A DNA stretch of 64,000 nucleotides from an uncultured Flavobacteriaceae bacterium (lineage in GTDB: Bacteria; Bacteroidota; Bacteroidia; Flavobacteriales; Flavobacteriaceae): positions 62,001-126,000 of the forward strand of contig CANNAC010000005.1 in NCBI GenBank assembly GCA_947502495.1, written 5' to 3'. The notes below the pieces were generated by a model. It made no database searches. It was not told the origin of the DNA and saw only the letters and a program-made list of their open reading frames with translations. A program made the position numbers and the translations under genes. Position 1 is the stretch's first letter. Each line of letters begins with the position of its first letter. Positions 1-6,685 of this stretch are shown in pieces.

Positions 1-277
1 ATTCTGGGGAAGCGTACAATATAATGTCGTTTCAAAACAAGAAAATATTTCTAGAAGTTTTGGGGAAACAGAAACCGACGGATATCAAACTTTAGACGTT
101 CGTTTTGGAGTAAAACCTATGAAGAATATTACATTAGGTGTTGCTGTACTTAATGCTTTAGACGAAGCTTATAACAGCCATTTAAACTTCTCATTTACCA
201 ACCAAGCAGATTTTGGAAGAACACCAATTACAGAACCAGGTCGTAATTTATCCGCATTTTTACAGTATAAATTTTAA
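1..277 (+). CDS. TonB-dependent receptor, C-terminal fragment
   Basis: Only the last 91 residues are inside the window; the reading frame is open from base 2 and stops at 275-277. The fragment has the alternating hydrophobic/polar pattern of outer-membrane beta strands. It contains the motif typical of the end of TonB receptor barrels (V-x-N-A-L-D-E-A-Y near residue 50, then a tail on which R-N-L-S-A-F is followed by a strand) and ends in Phe, the usual last residue of outer-membrane barrels. It would import a siderophore, glycan or other large ligand using TonB energy. The substrate cannot be read from this piece. A strong terminator follows directly. Confidence 0.85.
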   Translation, partial: FWGSVQYNVVSKQENISRSFGETETDGYQTLDVRFGVKPMKNITLGVAVLNALDEAYNSHLNFSFTNQADFGRTPITEPGRNLSAFLQYKF

Positions 278-296
278 TCCAGATTTGGTATAAACA

Positions 297-331
297 AAAA
301 AATAGCGCATTTAAAATGCGCTATTTTTTTT
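297..331. terminator. Bidirectional intrinsic terminator
   Basis: Perfect 10-bp stem (301-310 with 316-325), loop TTAAA, flanked by an A tract on the left and a T tract on the right, so it works in both directions. It lies between the convergent receptor gene and the small membrane protein gene. Confidence 0.85.
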
Positions 332-354
332 ATAATTAAATGTTTTAAATAAAA

Positions 355-504
355 CTATCTTTCTTTAGGCTCTTCTTTATCTCTGTCGTTATTAGACATA
401 GATTTTACTAAAAAAGCAACTAGAGCTAGACAAACTAATCCAAAAATAGCGATCATAATTACGCCGTTATTCCAGTTCGCTAATGCAATGCTTTGAGATA
501 TCAT
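355..504 (-). CDS. Small single-pass membrane protein (49 aa)
   Basis: ATG at 502-504, TAG at 355-357. The product starts MISQSIALANWNNG, has one hydrophobic helix (about residues 15-34) and a very charged tail (NNDRDKEEPKER). It resembles the small one-helix proteins often left unannotated in flavobacterial genomes. I do not recognise a named family. It is followed by a terminator, which supports a real transcription unit. Function unknown; a role as a small subunit or regulator of a membrane complex would be a guess. Confidence 0.6.
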   Translation of the reverse strand: MISQSIALANWNNGVIMIAIFGLVCLALVAFLVKSMSNNDRDKEEPKER

Positions 505-663
505 AAAAATAGGTGTTAGTGTTTTTAAAGTATAAAAATAATATTTTTTTATATTTATAAATATGACTTTTATCAGCTAAAAAGAAGCATTCCTATTTTT
601 GTGTTTTCGAACTTTTTATCTAATAGATATAAGATATACCGCATTTTACATGAAATAATTCTT

Positions 664-1266
664 TTAATAAACGTTGGTTATAATATTCTTTTTCTGAATG
701 ATAAAAAACAATTCTTTGTCTTGTCTTGATGTAATAGAATTGTAAGAAGCTTCCATTATTTTAGTATCAAAATAATGCTTAAAATACTCTATGTATTCCA
801 TTTTACAACCTCCAAAAGGTGGATGCGTTTTATTTAAAGGCACATTAAAAAGCAGGCCTACCACTTTACCATTGTCATGTAACATTTCAAATGCTTTTGC
901 TGCATAAGCTGCTCTTAAATTAGGATCTATAGCACAAAAAAAAGTTTGCTCCATAATCAAATCAAAAGTCATATCAACATCAAAAAAATTCTTTTGGATA
1001 AGATGTGAAGTAGGAAAAGAAGGCACTCTAGATTTTATATTATCGAGTGCTGTTCTAGATAAATCTACTACATACACATTTTTAAAACCTTTATTATGAA
1101 GATATTCTGCTTCATAACTATTCCCGCCTCCTGGAATTAGAATTTTAAGCTCTTTATTGGTTAACTGATTGATATAGTTTTTTAATGGCGGAGAAACTTC
1201 GCCCAAATCCCAACCAATATCACTGGTTTTATATCTATGATCCCAAAAACCTTCGGATAAATCCAT
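664..1266 (-). CDS. TPMT-family SAM-dependent thiol methyltransferase
   Basis: A 200-residue class I methyltransferase of the thiopurine S-methyltransferase family. Visible features are the N-terminal F-W-D-x-R-Y and D-I-G-W-D motif typical of the family, the SAM-binding loop I-P-G-G-G-N-S-Y-E (about 44-52), an acidic strand end V-V-D-L-S (about 67-71) and the aromatic stretch after it. The family methylates thiols, selenols or sulfide with S-adenosylmethionine in the cytoplasm. The start codon overlaps the stop of the thioredoxin gene by one base, so the two are translationally coupled at the end of the sulfur operon. Methylation of sulfide or of a low-molecular-weight thiol as a detoxification step is inferred from context only. 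The exact substrate is unknown. Confidence 0.8.
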   Translation of the reverse strand: MDLSEGFWDHRYKTSDIGWDLGEVSPPLKNYINQLTNKELKILIPGGGNSYEAEYLHNKGFKNVYVVDLSRTALDNIKSRVPSFPTSHLIQKNFFDVDMTFDLIMEQTFFCAIDPNLRAAYAAKAFEMLHDNGKVVGLLFNVPLNKTHPPFGGCKMEYIEYFKHYFDTKIMEASYNSITSRQDKELFFIIQKKNIITNVY

Positions 1267-1562
1267 TAATAAGGTGTTGTAATTACATTTATTAATTCAT
1301 CTTTTTGAAGCATTCCCGACTGTCTCCAAACTTGCTTTCCGTTTTTAAACAATAGCATAGTTGGCACACCTCTAACTTGGTATTTTGCAGCAAGGGCTTG
1401 ATTTTTATCCACATCAATCTTAATAATAGATACTCTATCTTTTAAATTATCTTTAACCTCTTTTAAAATAGGACTCATCATTTTACATGGTCCACACCAC
1501 TCTGCATAAAAATCTACTAATACAGGAGTTTCTTGATTTATTAATTCTGAAAATTTACTCAT
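1266..1562 (-). CDS. trxA: Thioredoxin
   Basis: A 98-residue single-domain thioredoxin without a signal peptide, so cytoplasmic. The active site W-C-G-P-C is at residues 22-26, followed by K-M-M; the cis-proline loop G-V-P-T is near residue 66. Length and motif order fit a classical thioredoxin rather than a TlpA-type protein. It sits between the cytochrome and methyltransferase genes of the sulfur operon. In that setting it would reduce protein or glutathione-type persulfides and disulfides (inference). Paralogues elsewhere in the genome are likely, so the gene symbol is used only for the family. Confidence 0.9.
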   Translation of the reverse strand: MSKFSELINQETPVLVDFYAEWCGPCKMMSPILKEVKDNLKDRVSIIKIDVDKNQALAAKYQVRGVPTMLLFKNGKQVWRQSGMLQKDELINVITTPY

Positions 1563-1574
1563 AACGGACTTATT

Positions 1575-2594
1575 TTATTTGTCGAAAGTTATACTCCAAA
1601 TACCTCTAACCTCATTAACAACATATCCTGTAGCTTTATCTTGAGGATACAAACTAGCAAGTTTACTCACTGTTGGTTTTTTTATATCTTGATCTGGTTT
1701 CCCATGACATTGTAAACACATTGCATTTGTTGTTATTGGATAATACACGTGTACTTTATTGTCTAACACATCTACAATTGGTTCTGGTTCTTTACTATTT
1801 TTTATATCGTTTTTAAAAGAATTAATATACGCTAATTCTTTTGTATTTGCTAGATTATTTTGGTTTCTAGGTTTATCGGAAACACGTTTTATAATTGCAT
1901 GATGTACTACAGACATGCTATCTGTTAAGGGATATGCTTTTTCATTGCAAAAAGCTAATGCTTCTAATGTTCCTTTTTTTTGGATAGTTCCCATTAGGTT
2001 TTTCCCTAAAACCGCTTTTGTTGTCAATGCGTATTTTAAACCACGTTCTGCATAGCTTAATGTATCCAAAGTAGCGTTGGCTTGTTGCTTTTGCATGCCT
2101 TTTCCATTGCCCATACCTTTTCCTTTACCCATTCCATTACCTTGCCCTTTGTGCATGCCTTTTTCTTCATTAAAATGGGCTTCAAACCATGCTGGTTGTT
2201 CGATATCAAAATCGAACATATAGTCTGCAATTTGAGTAATCGTTTTCTCTGGAAAAGGCTGTTTTGGCATTACCCCAAAACGTTTTACTGCTCCAAACAT
2301 TTTAGCATCTTCTGCATTTGGGTTTTTAATCCAAGCTTGCATATCTGCAATAAATTGTTGTTTGGTAGTACCTTCCTGAATATAATGCTTTTTAATGGCA
2401 ATCATAGGAGGACCAATACGATCTTCTTGACTTGCTGTTGGACTATGGCATGTATAGCAATTGGTTTCCAATAGCTTTTTTCCAGGATGGGTATTGGATT
2501 CCATTTTTTGTTCTAAAGCGGTATATTCTTTTTTGGAATTATTACAGCTAAAAATCAACGTTAAAAAGACCATGCATACTATTACATTTTTCAT
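1575..2594 (-). CDS. Di-haem cytochrome c lipoprotein with DUF3365-like C-terminal domain
   Basis: 339 residues. The N terminus is a lipoprotein signal peptide with the acylated Cys at 17 (L-I-F-S-C). A class I cytochrome c domain follows, with the haem motif C-Y-T-C-H at 46-50 and a methionine-rich region (M-P near 109) that can supply the axial ligand. Residues about 145-171 are a Gly/Met/Lys/His-rich linker. The C-terminal domain (about 175-339) has a second haem motif, C-L-Q-C-H at 293-297, and matches the Tll0287-like/DUF3365 layout. It would act in the periplasm as an electron carrier or haem redox sensor. Its place among persulfide enzymes suggests that it passes electrons from sulfur oxidation, but this is inference. 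Confidence 0.8.
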   Translation of the reverse strand: MKNVIVCMVFLTLIFSCNNSKKEYTALEQKMESNTHPGKKLLETNCYTCHSPTASQEDRIGPPMIAIKKHYIQEGTTKQQFIADMQAWIKNPNAEDAKMFGAVKRFGVMPKQPFPEKTITQIADYMFDFDIEQPAWFEAHFNEEKGMHKGQGNGMGKGKGMGNGKGMQKQQANATLDTLSYAERGLKYALTTKAVLGKNLMGTIQKKGTLEALAFCNEKAYPLTDSMSVVHHAIIKRVSDKPRNQNNLANTKELAYINSFKNDIKNSKEPEPIVDVLDNKVHVYYPITTNAMCLQCHGKPDQDIKKPTVSKLASLYPQDKATGYVVNEVRGIWSITFDK

Positions 2595-2605
2595 AATAAT
2601 TTATT

Positions 2606-2875
2606 TTATGTGGAAAGTTTCCCTGTTGCACAACTAACAAAAGATTTTGCTTTAGATACTATGTTATTATTGTCATCTACGGAAGGATAACCTAAAGTTT
2701 TAAGCTTGTCTTTTACTGCAAAAGCGTCTGCTTCATTTGTATATTTAAAGGAAACTTTACTTTCCTCTACATCTATATTTATATCTGAAATATTTTCAAT
2801 TTCTGAAAGCTTTGTAGTAATAGTGTGTGCACAACCACCACATTTTAAGTTTTGTACTAGTATGGATGTTTTCAT
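2606..2875 (-). CDS. Heavy-metal-associated (HMA) domain protein
   Basis: 89 residues with the metal-binding motif C-G-G-C at 12-15 in the beta1-alpha1 loop of a ferredoxin-like HMA fold (residues about 1-68). A short tail carries one further Cys near residue 82. No signal peptide is visible. Such proteins bind Cu(I), Zn or Hg as chaperones. Here it lies 11 nt upstream of the cytochrome c gene in a sulfur operon. It could therefore handle copper, or act through its thiols as a persulfide carrier. The 37 bp before its start codon are nearly identical to those before the persulfide dioxygenase gene. Confidence 0.8.
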   Translation of the reverse strand: MKTSILVQNLKCGGCAHTITTKLSEIENISDINIDVEESKVSFKYTNEADAFAVKDKLKTLGYPSVDDNNNIVSKAKSFVSCATGKLST

Positions 2876-3000
2876 TTTTTAATTCTATTAAATTTTGGTA
2901 AAAATGTGTTCGCCAAAAAGCTCGATTCATTTTTATTTTTTATTTTTTATTTTGGTAAAATGTGTTCGCCATGAAGGAACTGTTCCTTTTTAATTCTATT
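2876..3000. repeat. Repeated leader segments between HMA and rhodanese genes
   Basis: Bases 2876-2912 match 4896-4932 (the leader of the persulfide dioxygenase) at 34 of 37 positions. A second, shorter copy of part of the unit (GGTAAAATGTGTTCGCC) is at 2954-2970, and TTTTTAATTCTATT recurs at 2987-3000, overlapping the rhodanese stop codon. The segment therefore looks like a partial tandem duplication of a leader sequence. No -7 element is evident here. Confidence 0.7.
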
Positions 3001-3355
3001 TGTAGTTTAAAAAACCTCCTTTTAAATCATAGATTTCAATAAACCCCAATTCTACTAACCTTTTGGATGCTTTATTACTTCTACTTCCGCTTCTGCAATA
3101 CACATAAACAGCTTGATCCTTATCTAGTTTATTGAATTCGAAAGCAAATTTATCGGAATAAAAATCTATATTTTCAGCTCCAGTAATATGTCCGGATTGA
3201 AATTCTTTAGGAGTCCTAACATCGATTAATTGTACGTTATTATTTTCTGTTTGTGCTTTAAATTCTTCCGAAGAAAGCATTTTAACAACATTACGATCTA
3301 AACTATTTGAACCTAATAAAGTTGTTAAAAATGTGATGATTATTATGTATTTCAT
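2996..3355 (-). CDS. Exported single-domain rhodanese
   Basis: 119 residues: a short hydrophobic signal (about 1-16), then one rhodanese domain with the D-V-R-T-P-x-E-F motif (about 45-52) and G-H-I-x-G-A. The active-site loop is C-R-S-G-S-R, with the catalytic Cys at 87. Rhodaneses move sulfane sulfur through a Cys-persulfide. Export would place this one in the periplasm or on the membrane. It is the first gene of the downstream half of the sulfur locus and has its own operator/promoter at 3374-3417. Confidence 0.85.
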   Translation of the reverse strand: MKYIIIITFLTTLLGSNSLDRNVVKMLSSEEFKAQTENNNVQLIDVRTPKEFQSGHITGAENIDFYSDKFAFEFNKLDKDQAVYVYCRSGSRSNKASKRLVELGFIEIYDLKGGFLNYK

Positions 3356-3373
3356 GCATGGCTTTATTTACCA

Positions 3374-3417
3374 TAAATATAATCAATAAAACATAAATTA
3401 TAAGTAACCTTTGTTAC
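3374..3417 (-). promoter_or_regulatory. Rhodanese promoter with GTAAC-N4-GTTAC operator
   Basis: The palindrome GTAAC-CTTT-GTTAC lies at 3404-3417, followed by ATA. Twenty-two nt downstream (minus strand) is TATATTTA at 3374-3381, one base off the flavobacterial -7 element TAnnTTTG. The layout is the same as at the other two sites of this locus, centring the palindrome near -41. It is the predicted site of the Crp/Fnr protein encoded at 5859-6491. Confidence 0.65.
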
Positions 3418-3420
3418 ATA

Positions 3421-3458
3421 GAAAAGCGCGTATTACATTGCTGTAATACGCGCTTTTC
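3421..3458 (-). terminator. Intrinsic terminator after persulfide dioxygenase gene
   Basis: Perfect 17-bp inverted repeat (3421-3437 with 3442-3458) around a 4-nt loop, GC-rich in the middle and ending in a CTTTTC arm. It lies 22 nt after the stop codon of the dioxygenase gene and before the rhodanese promoter, separating the two transcription units. Confidence 0.8.
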
Positions 3459-3479
3459 ACTAACTAAAAAATGATCTTT

Positions 3480-4895
3480 TTATTTTAATGTACTCGGACA
3501 AACAAAGTCCGTTCTTGGTATATCTGTTTTTTTAATAGCACCATAACCACCAGCAACATCGATTAAGTTATGAATACCTCTACTTTTTAAAATAGAAGCG
3601 GCAATTACGGATCTATAACCACCAGCACAGTGAATATAGAAAGGTTTATTTTCTGGAAACTCACTTAAATGGCTATTAATTGAATCTAGCGCAGTATGCT
3701 TTGCTCCGTCAATATGTTCTGCAAGGAATTCGCCATCTTTTCTAACATCAAAAATAACATCTTTATTATCTGGATAACGCTTTTCCAATTCTTCGGCAGA
3801 GATAGAAGTTAAAGAATCGTATTCCATACCGTCTTTTTTCCAAGCTTCAAAACTACCATCTAGATAACCAATAACCTGATCAAAACCAACACGTGAAAGT
3901 CTTGTAATTACTTCTTCTTCTCTGCCCTTTGGAGCAACTAATAAAATTGGCTGACTTACATCTGCTATTAAAGCGCCAACCCAAGGTGCAAATCCTCCAT
4001 CAATACCTATAAAAATAGAACGCGGAATATGTCCTTTTATAAATTCGGATTGATGACGAACATCTAAAACAATAGCTTCGGTTTCATTAGCAGCCGTTTC
4101 AAAAGCTTTTGGTGTTAATGGTTTTTGTGATTTTATCATTACTTTATCAAAACTTTCATACCCTTCAATATTCATCATTACGTTTTGAGGAAAATAGGCT
4201 GGTGGTTCGGATAAACCATCTAAAAGTTCGGTAATAAATTCCGCTTTAGTCATATCTGCACGTAAAGCATAATTCACCTTTTTCTGATTGCCTAAAGTAT
4301 CTGTAGTTTCTTTACTCATGTTTTTCCCACAAGCAGATCCTGCACCATGCGCAGGGTAAACAATAATATCATCAGATAGCGTCATTATTTTATTTCTTAA
4401 AGAATCAAATAAATAGCCAGCTAGCATTTCTTGTGTTAAATTGGAAGCAATCTTTTGTGCTAAATCGGGCCTACCAACATCTCCAATAAAAAGCGTGTCT
4501 CCGGTAACAATACCGTGTTCTTTTCCGTTTTCATCTATAAGCAAATAGGTGGTGCTTTCCATGGTATGTCCTGGTGTATGGATTACTTTAATTTTGTAAT
4601 CTCCAACTTCAAAAACCTGGCCATCGGTAGCTATTATAGCATCATAAGAAGGTTTTGCTGTAGGACCAAATACTATTTGCGCTCCAGATTTGGCTTTTAA
4701 ATCTAGGTGACCGGAAACAAAATCTGCATGAAAATGTGTTTCAAATATATATTTGATTTTTGCTTCGTCCTTTTTGGCTCTATCGATATATGGTTGTACT
4801 TCTCTTAACGGATCTATTATAGCAGCTTCGCCGTTACTTTCAATATAGTAAGCGGCATGTGCTAAACAACCGGTATAAATTTGTTTGATGTTCAT
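3480..4895 (-). CDS. Persulfide dioxygenase-rhodanese fusion (MBL fold)
   Basis: 471 residues, cytoplasmic. The N-terminal metallo-beta-lactamase domain (about 1-240) shows the ETHE1-type iron ligands: T-H-F-H-A-D at 53-58, H-T-P-G-H at 106-110, T-G-D at 131-133 and P-A-H at 181-183. Two rhodanese domains follow. The first (about 255-355) has no cysteine in its active-site loop (A-P-K-G-R-E) and is probably structural. The second (about 365-460) has C-A-G-G-Y-R with Cys423. The family oxidises glutathione or other persulfides to sulfite, and the rhodanese part then forms thiosulfate or supplies persulfide. The gene has its own operator/promoter upstream and a terminator downstream, so it forms a single-gene unit. 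Its leader can fold into a hairpin. Confidence 0.88.
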   Translation of the reverse strand: MNIKQIYTGCLAHAAYYIESNGEAAIIDPLREVQPYIDRAKKDEAKIKYIFETHFHADFVSGHLDLKAKSGAQIVFGPTAKPSYDAIIATDGQVFEVGDYKIKVIHTPGHTMESTTYLLIDENGKEHGIVTGDTLFIGDVGRPDLAQKIASNLTQEMLAGYLFDSLRNKIMTLSDDIIVYPAHGAGSACGKNMSKETTDTLGNQKKVNYALRADMTKAEFITELLDGLSEPPAYFPQNVMMNIEGYESFDKVMIKSQKPLTPKAFETAANETEAIVLDVRHQSEFIKGHIPRSIFIGIDGGFAPWVGALIADVSQPILLVAPKGREEEVITRLSRVGFDQVIGYLDGSFEAWKKDGMEYDSLTSISAEELEKRYPDNKDVIFDVRKDGEFLAEHIDGAKHTALDSINSHLSEFPENKPFYIHCAGGYRSVIAASILKSRGIHNLIDVAGGYGAIKKTDIPRTDFVCPSTLK

Positions 4896-4954
4896 TTTTT
4901 AATTCTATTTAATTTCGGTAAAAATGTGATCGTATTCGATGCAACACATTTTAC
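4896..4954 (-). promoter_or_regulatory. Structured 5' leader of persulfide dioxygenase gene
   Basis: Read on the minus strand, GTAAAATGTG (4945-4954) pairs with CACATTTTTAC (4918-4928), and the inner ATCG (4937-4940) pairs with CGAT (4929-4932), leaving a TTGC bulge and a 4-nt loop. The part next to the start codon (4896-4932) is the 37-bp segment shared with the HMA gene leader. No Shine-Dalgarno sequence is present. The hairpin lies downstream of the predicted transcription start (about 4963-4965), so it would be in the mRNA. Confidence 0.5.
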
Positions 4955-4968
4955 TTATTCTATTTCTT

Positions 4969-5012
4969 CAAATTTACGAATGTTTTAATTCTTTTTCTGC
5001 AACACAAGTTAC
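4969..5012 (-). promoter_or_regulatory. Persulfide dioxygenase promoter with operator
   Basis: The -7 element TAAATTTG (4969-4976, minus strand) matches TAnnTTTG exactly. Twenty-two nt upstream lies the palindrome GCAAC-ACAA-GTTAC (4999-5012), followed by ATA; it has one mismatch from GTAAC-N4-GTTAC. The palindrome is centred near -41 and covers the place of a -33 box, as in class II Crp/Fnr activation. Predicted target of the regulator at 5859-6491. Confidence 0.7.
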
Positions 5013-5016
5013 ATAC

Positions 5017-5811
5017 TTAAAAAACCAATTCCTTTAAAACGATATAAATAGACATCGCTAAAACAAACCAGCCAAAACTCTTTTTCAGTTTTTTACTAGA
5101 TATAAATTTAGAAAAATAACCACCTACTAAAATCCCTATAATAGTTATAAAAGAGAAGGTTAATAAAAAGGTCCATTCTATATCTAATACTTGTACATCG
5201 CCATAAAAACCAATTAACGAATTTATAGCAACTATTATTAAAGACGTACCCACGGCTTTTTTCATATCTAAACCTGCCCAAAGCACTAAAGCTGGCACGT
5301 ATAGAAATCCGCCACCTGCTCCAATAAGACCTGTAATAATACCGATAATAACACCTTGAATAAAAGTTTTATAATAGGGTTGCGTACTAGTACTAATTTG
5401 CTGTTTCTTTTTGGATTTAATCATCGAGAAAGCAGCTAAAAACATGATTATTGCGAAAAAAACCATGATTGCCATTCCCTTTGTTAAAGAAAAATCTCCA
5501 ATAGTAAAAAGTGTTTCTGGAATTGCTGGGACAAGAAATCTTCTTGAAATATATACCGCTAAAAACGATGGAAAACAGAATGCTAATCCGGTTTTAAAAT
5601 CTACTAACCCTTTTTGATGCTTTTGAATTACACCAACTAACGAGGAAGAACCTACTACAAATAAAGAATATGCTGTAGCTATTACAGGATTATATCCTAA
5701 AAAATACACCAATAATGGCACGGTAAGAATGGATCCTCCACCACCTATTAGGCCTAATACTGCTCCAATTAAGAAAGCACTTAAATACGTTATAATTTGT
5801 TGTAAATCCAT
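5017..5811 (-). CDS. TauE/SafE family sulfur-compound exporter
   Basis: 264 residues with about eight hydrophobic helices and the two inverted family motifs: G-A-V-L-G-L-I-G-G-G-G near residue 20 and its mirror G-L-I-G-A-G-G-G-F near 160. TauE/SafE proteins export sulfite, sulfoacetate or related anions across the inner membrane, and some carry thiosulfate. Next to a persulfide dioxygenase, which makes sulfite, export of sulfite or thiosulfate is the simplest reading. The gene is preceded by its own operator (5849-5862) and -7 element. No bacterial rhodanese fusion is present on this member. Confidence 0.82.
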   Translation of the reverse strand: MDLQQIITYLSAFLIGAVLGLIGGGGSILTVPLLVYFLGYNPVIATAYSLFVVGSSSLVGVIQKHQKGLVDFKTGLAFCFPSFLAVYISRRFLVPAIPETLFTIGDFSLTKGMAIMVFFAIIMFLAAFSMIKSKKKQQISTSTQPYYKTFIQGVIIGIITGLIGAGGGFLYVPALVLWAGLDMKKAVGTSLIIVAINSLIGFYGDVQVLDIEWTFLLTFSFITIIGILVGGYFSKFISSKKLKKSFGWFVLAMSIYIVLKELVF

Positions 5812-5819
5812 ATGAAGAG

Positions 5820-5862
5820 CAAAGGTAATTTATATAAATTAACAGCGTGTAACTTGAGTTAC
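5820..5862 (-). promoter_or_regulatory. TauE promoter with GTAAC-N4-GTTAC operator
   Basis: TACCTTTG (5820-5827, minus strand) is an exact TAnnTTTG match 9 nt from the start codon. The perfect palindrome GTAAC-TTGA-GTTAC at 5849-5862, followed by ATA, is 21 nt upstream and overlaps the stop codon of the crp gene. There is no TTG at -33, consistent with an activator-dependent promoter. Confidence 0.7.
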
Positions 5863-6491
5863 ATATCTAAAATTTTAATACTATTTCTATGTAGTTCAAT
5901 TTTCCCTGCATTCTCTAATGCTTTAAGTAATCTTGAAATTACCACTCTTGAAGTATGTAAATCTCTAGCTATTTTTTGATGGGTTACAATAATAACCTCA
6001 TTATGATTCACCATCGCTTTATCTTTTAAATATTTAAACAAGCGCTCATCCATTTTTAAAAAAGCAATACTATCAATAGCTTCAAATAATTCTGTCATCC
6101 TGTTATGGTAGCTTTGCAACACAAATTGTTGCCAGGTTTTATATTTACTCAACCATTCTTCCATTTTTGCAATAGGGATCATTATGAGCTTGGTATCTGT
6201 TTCGGCAATAGCTCTAATTTCACTTTTAGAATTACCCAAACAGCAAGATAGTGTCATAGCGCAAGTATCTCCTTGTTCTATAAAATACAAAAGAAGTTCA
6301 TCGCCATCTTTATCTTCTCGCAAAATCTTAATGGCTCCGCTTATTAAAAGAGGCATAGATTTTATATAATCTCCAATTTCTATTAGTTTAAAATCTTCCG
6401 GAATATCTTTATACGTCCCTACACTATTAATTTCTTGAAGTAAAGCATCTTCAAATAAATAACCATAATGCTGTTGTAATTCGTCTAACAT
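5859..6491 (-). CDS. Crp/Fnr-family regulator of the sulfur locus
   Basis: 210 residues. The N-terminal cyclic-nucleotide-binding-like beta roll (about 20-125) lacks the cAMP-binding R-x-S pair of CRP. It carries an unusual cysteine group, C-A-M-T-L-S-C-C, at residues 77, 83 and 84. A long dimer helix (about 120-145) is followed by a winged helix-turn-helix with recognition segment T-S-R-V-V-I-S-R (about 180-187). It is a cytoplasmic transcription factor; family members of this cys-containing type lie next to sulfurtransferase genes in Bacteroidota. Three matching palindromes in front of the neighbouring genes make it their likely activator. The cysteines could sense persulfide or redox state (inference). 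A -7 element (TAACTTTG, 6511-6518) lies before its own start. Confidence 0.85.
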   Translation of the reverse strand: MLDELQQHYGYLFEDALLQEINSVGTYKDIPEDFKLIEIGDYIKSMPLLISGAIKILREDKDGDELLLYFIEQGDTCAMTLSCCLGNSKSEIRAIAETDTKLIMIPIAKMEEWLSKYKTWQQFVLQSYHNRMTELFEAIDSIAFLKMDERLFKYLKDKAMVNHNEVIIVTHQKIARDLHTSRVVISRLLKALENAGKIELHRNSIKILDM

Positions 6492-6685
6492 AATACCATT
6501 TTGTTCTTCACAAAGTTATATAAATATCTTTGGTGTCCGTTACTATTACCATATTATTGAAGTAACTATATGCCCATTAGCATAAAACCACACACTTACG
6601 GCGTTTTTATTTGCTTTTCATCGATTAGAAATAAAATAAAATTCATAGATACGAAACAAATCATTTATTTTTTTAAAATTGCAAT

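Noticed and set aside
2082-2474. 130-codon plus-strand frame
   Set aside because: Antisense to the cytochrome c gene and its Gly/Met linker, with Cys/Phe-rich composition typical of a shadow frame.
3428-3457. Operator-like reading of the 17-bp inverted repeat
   Set aside because: A long perfect stem with a 4-nt loop directly after a stop codon is better explained as a terminator.
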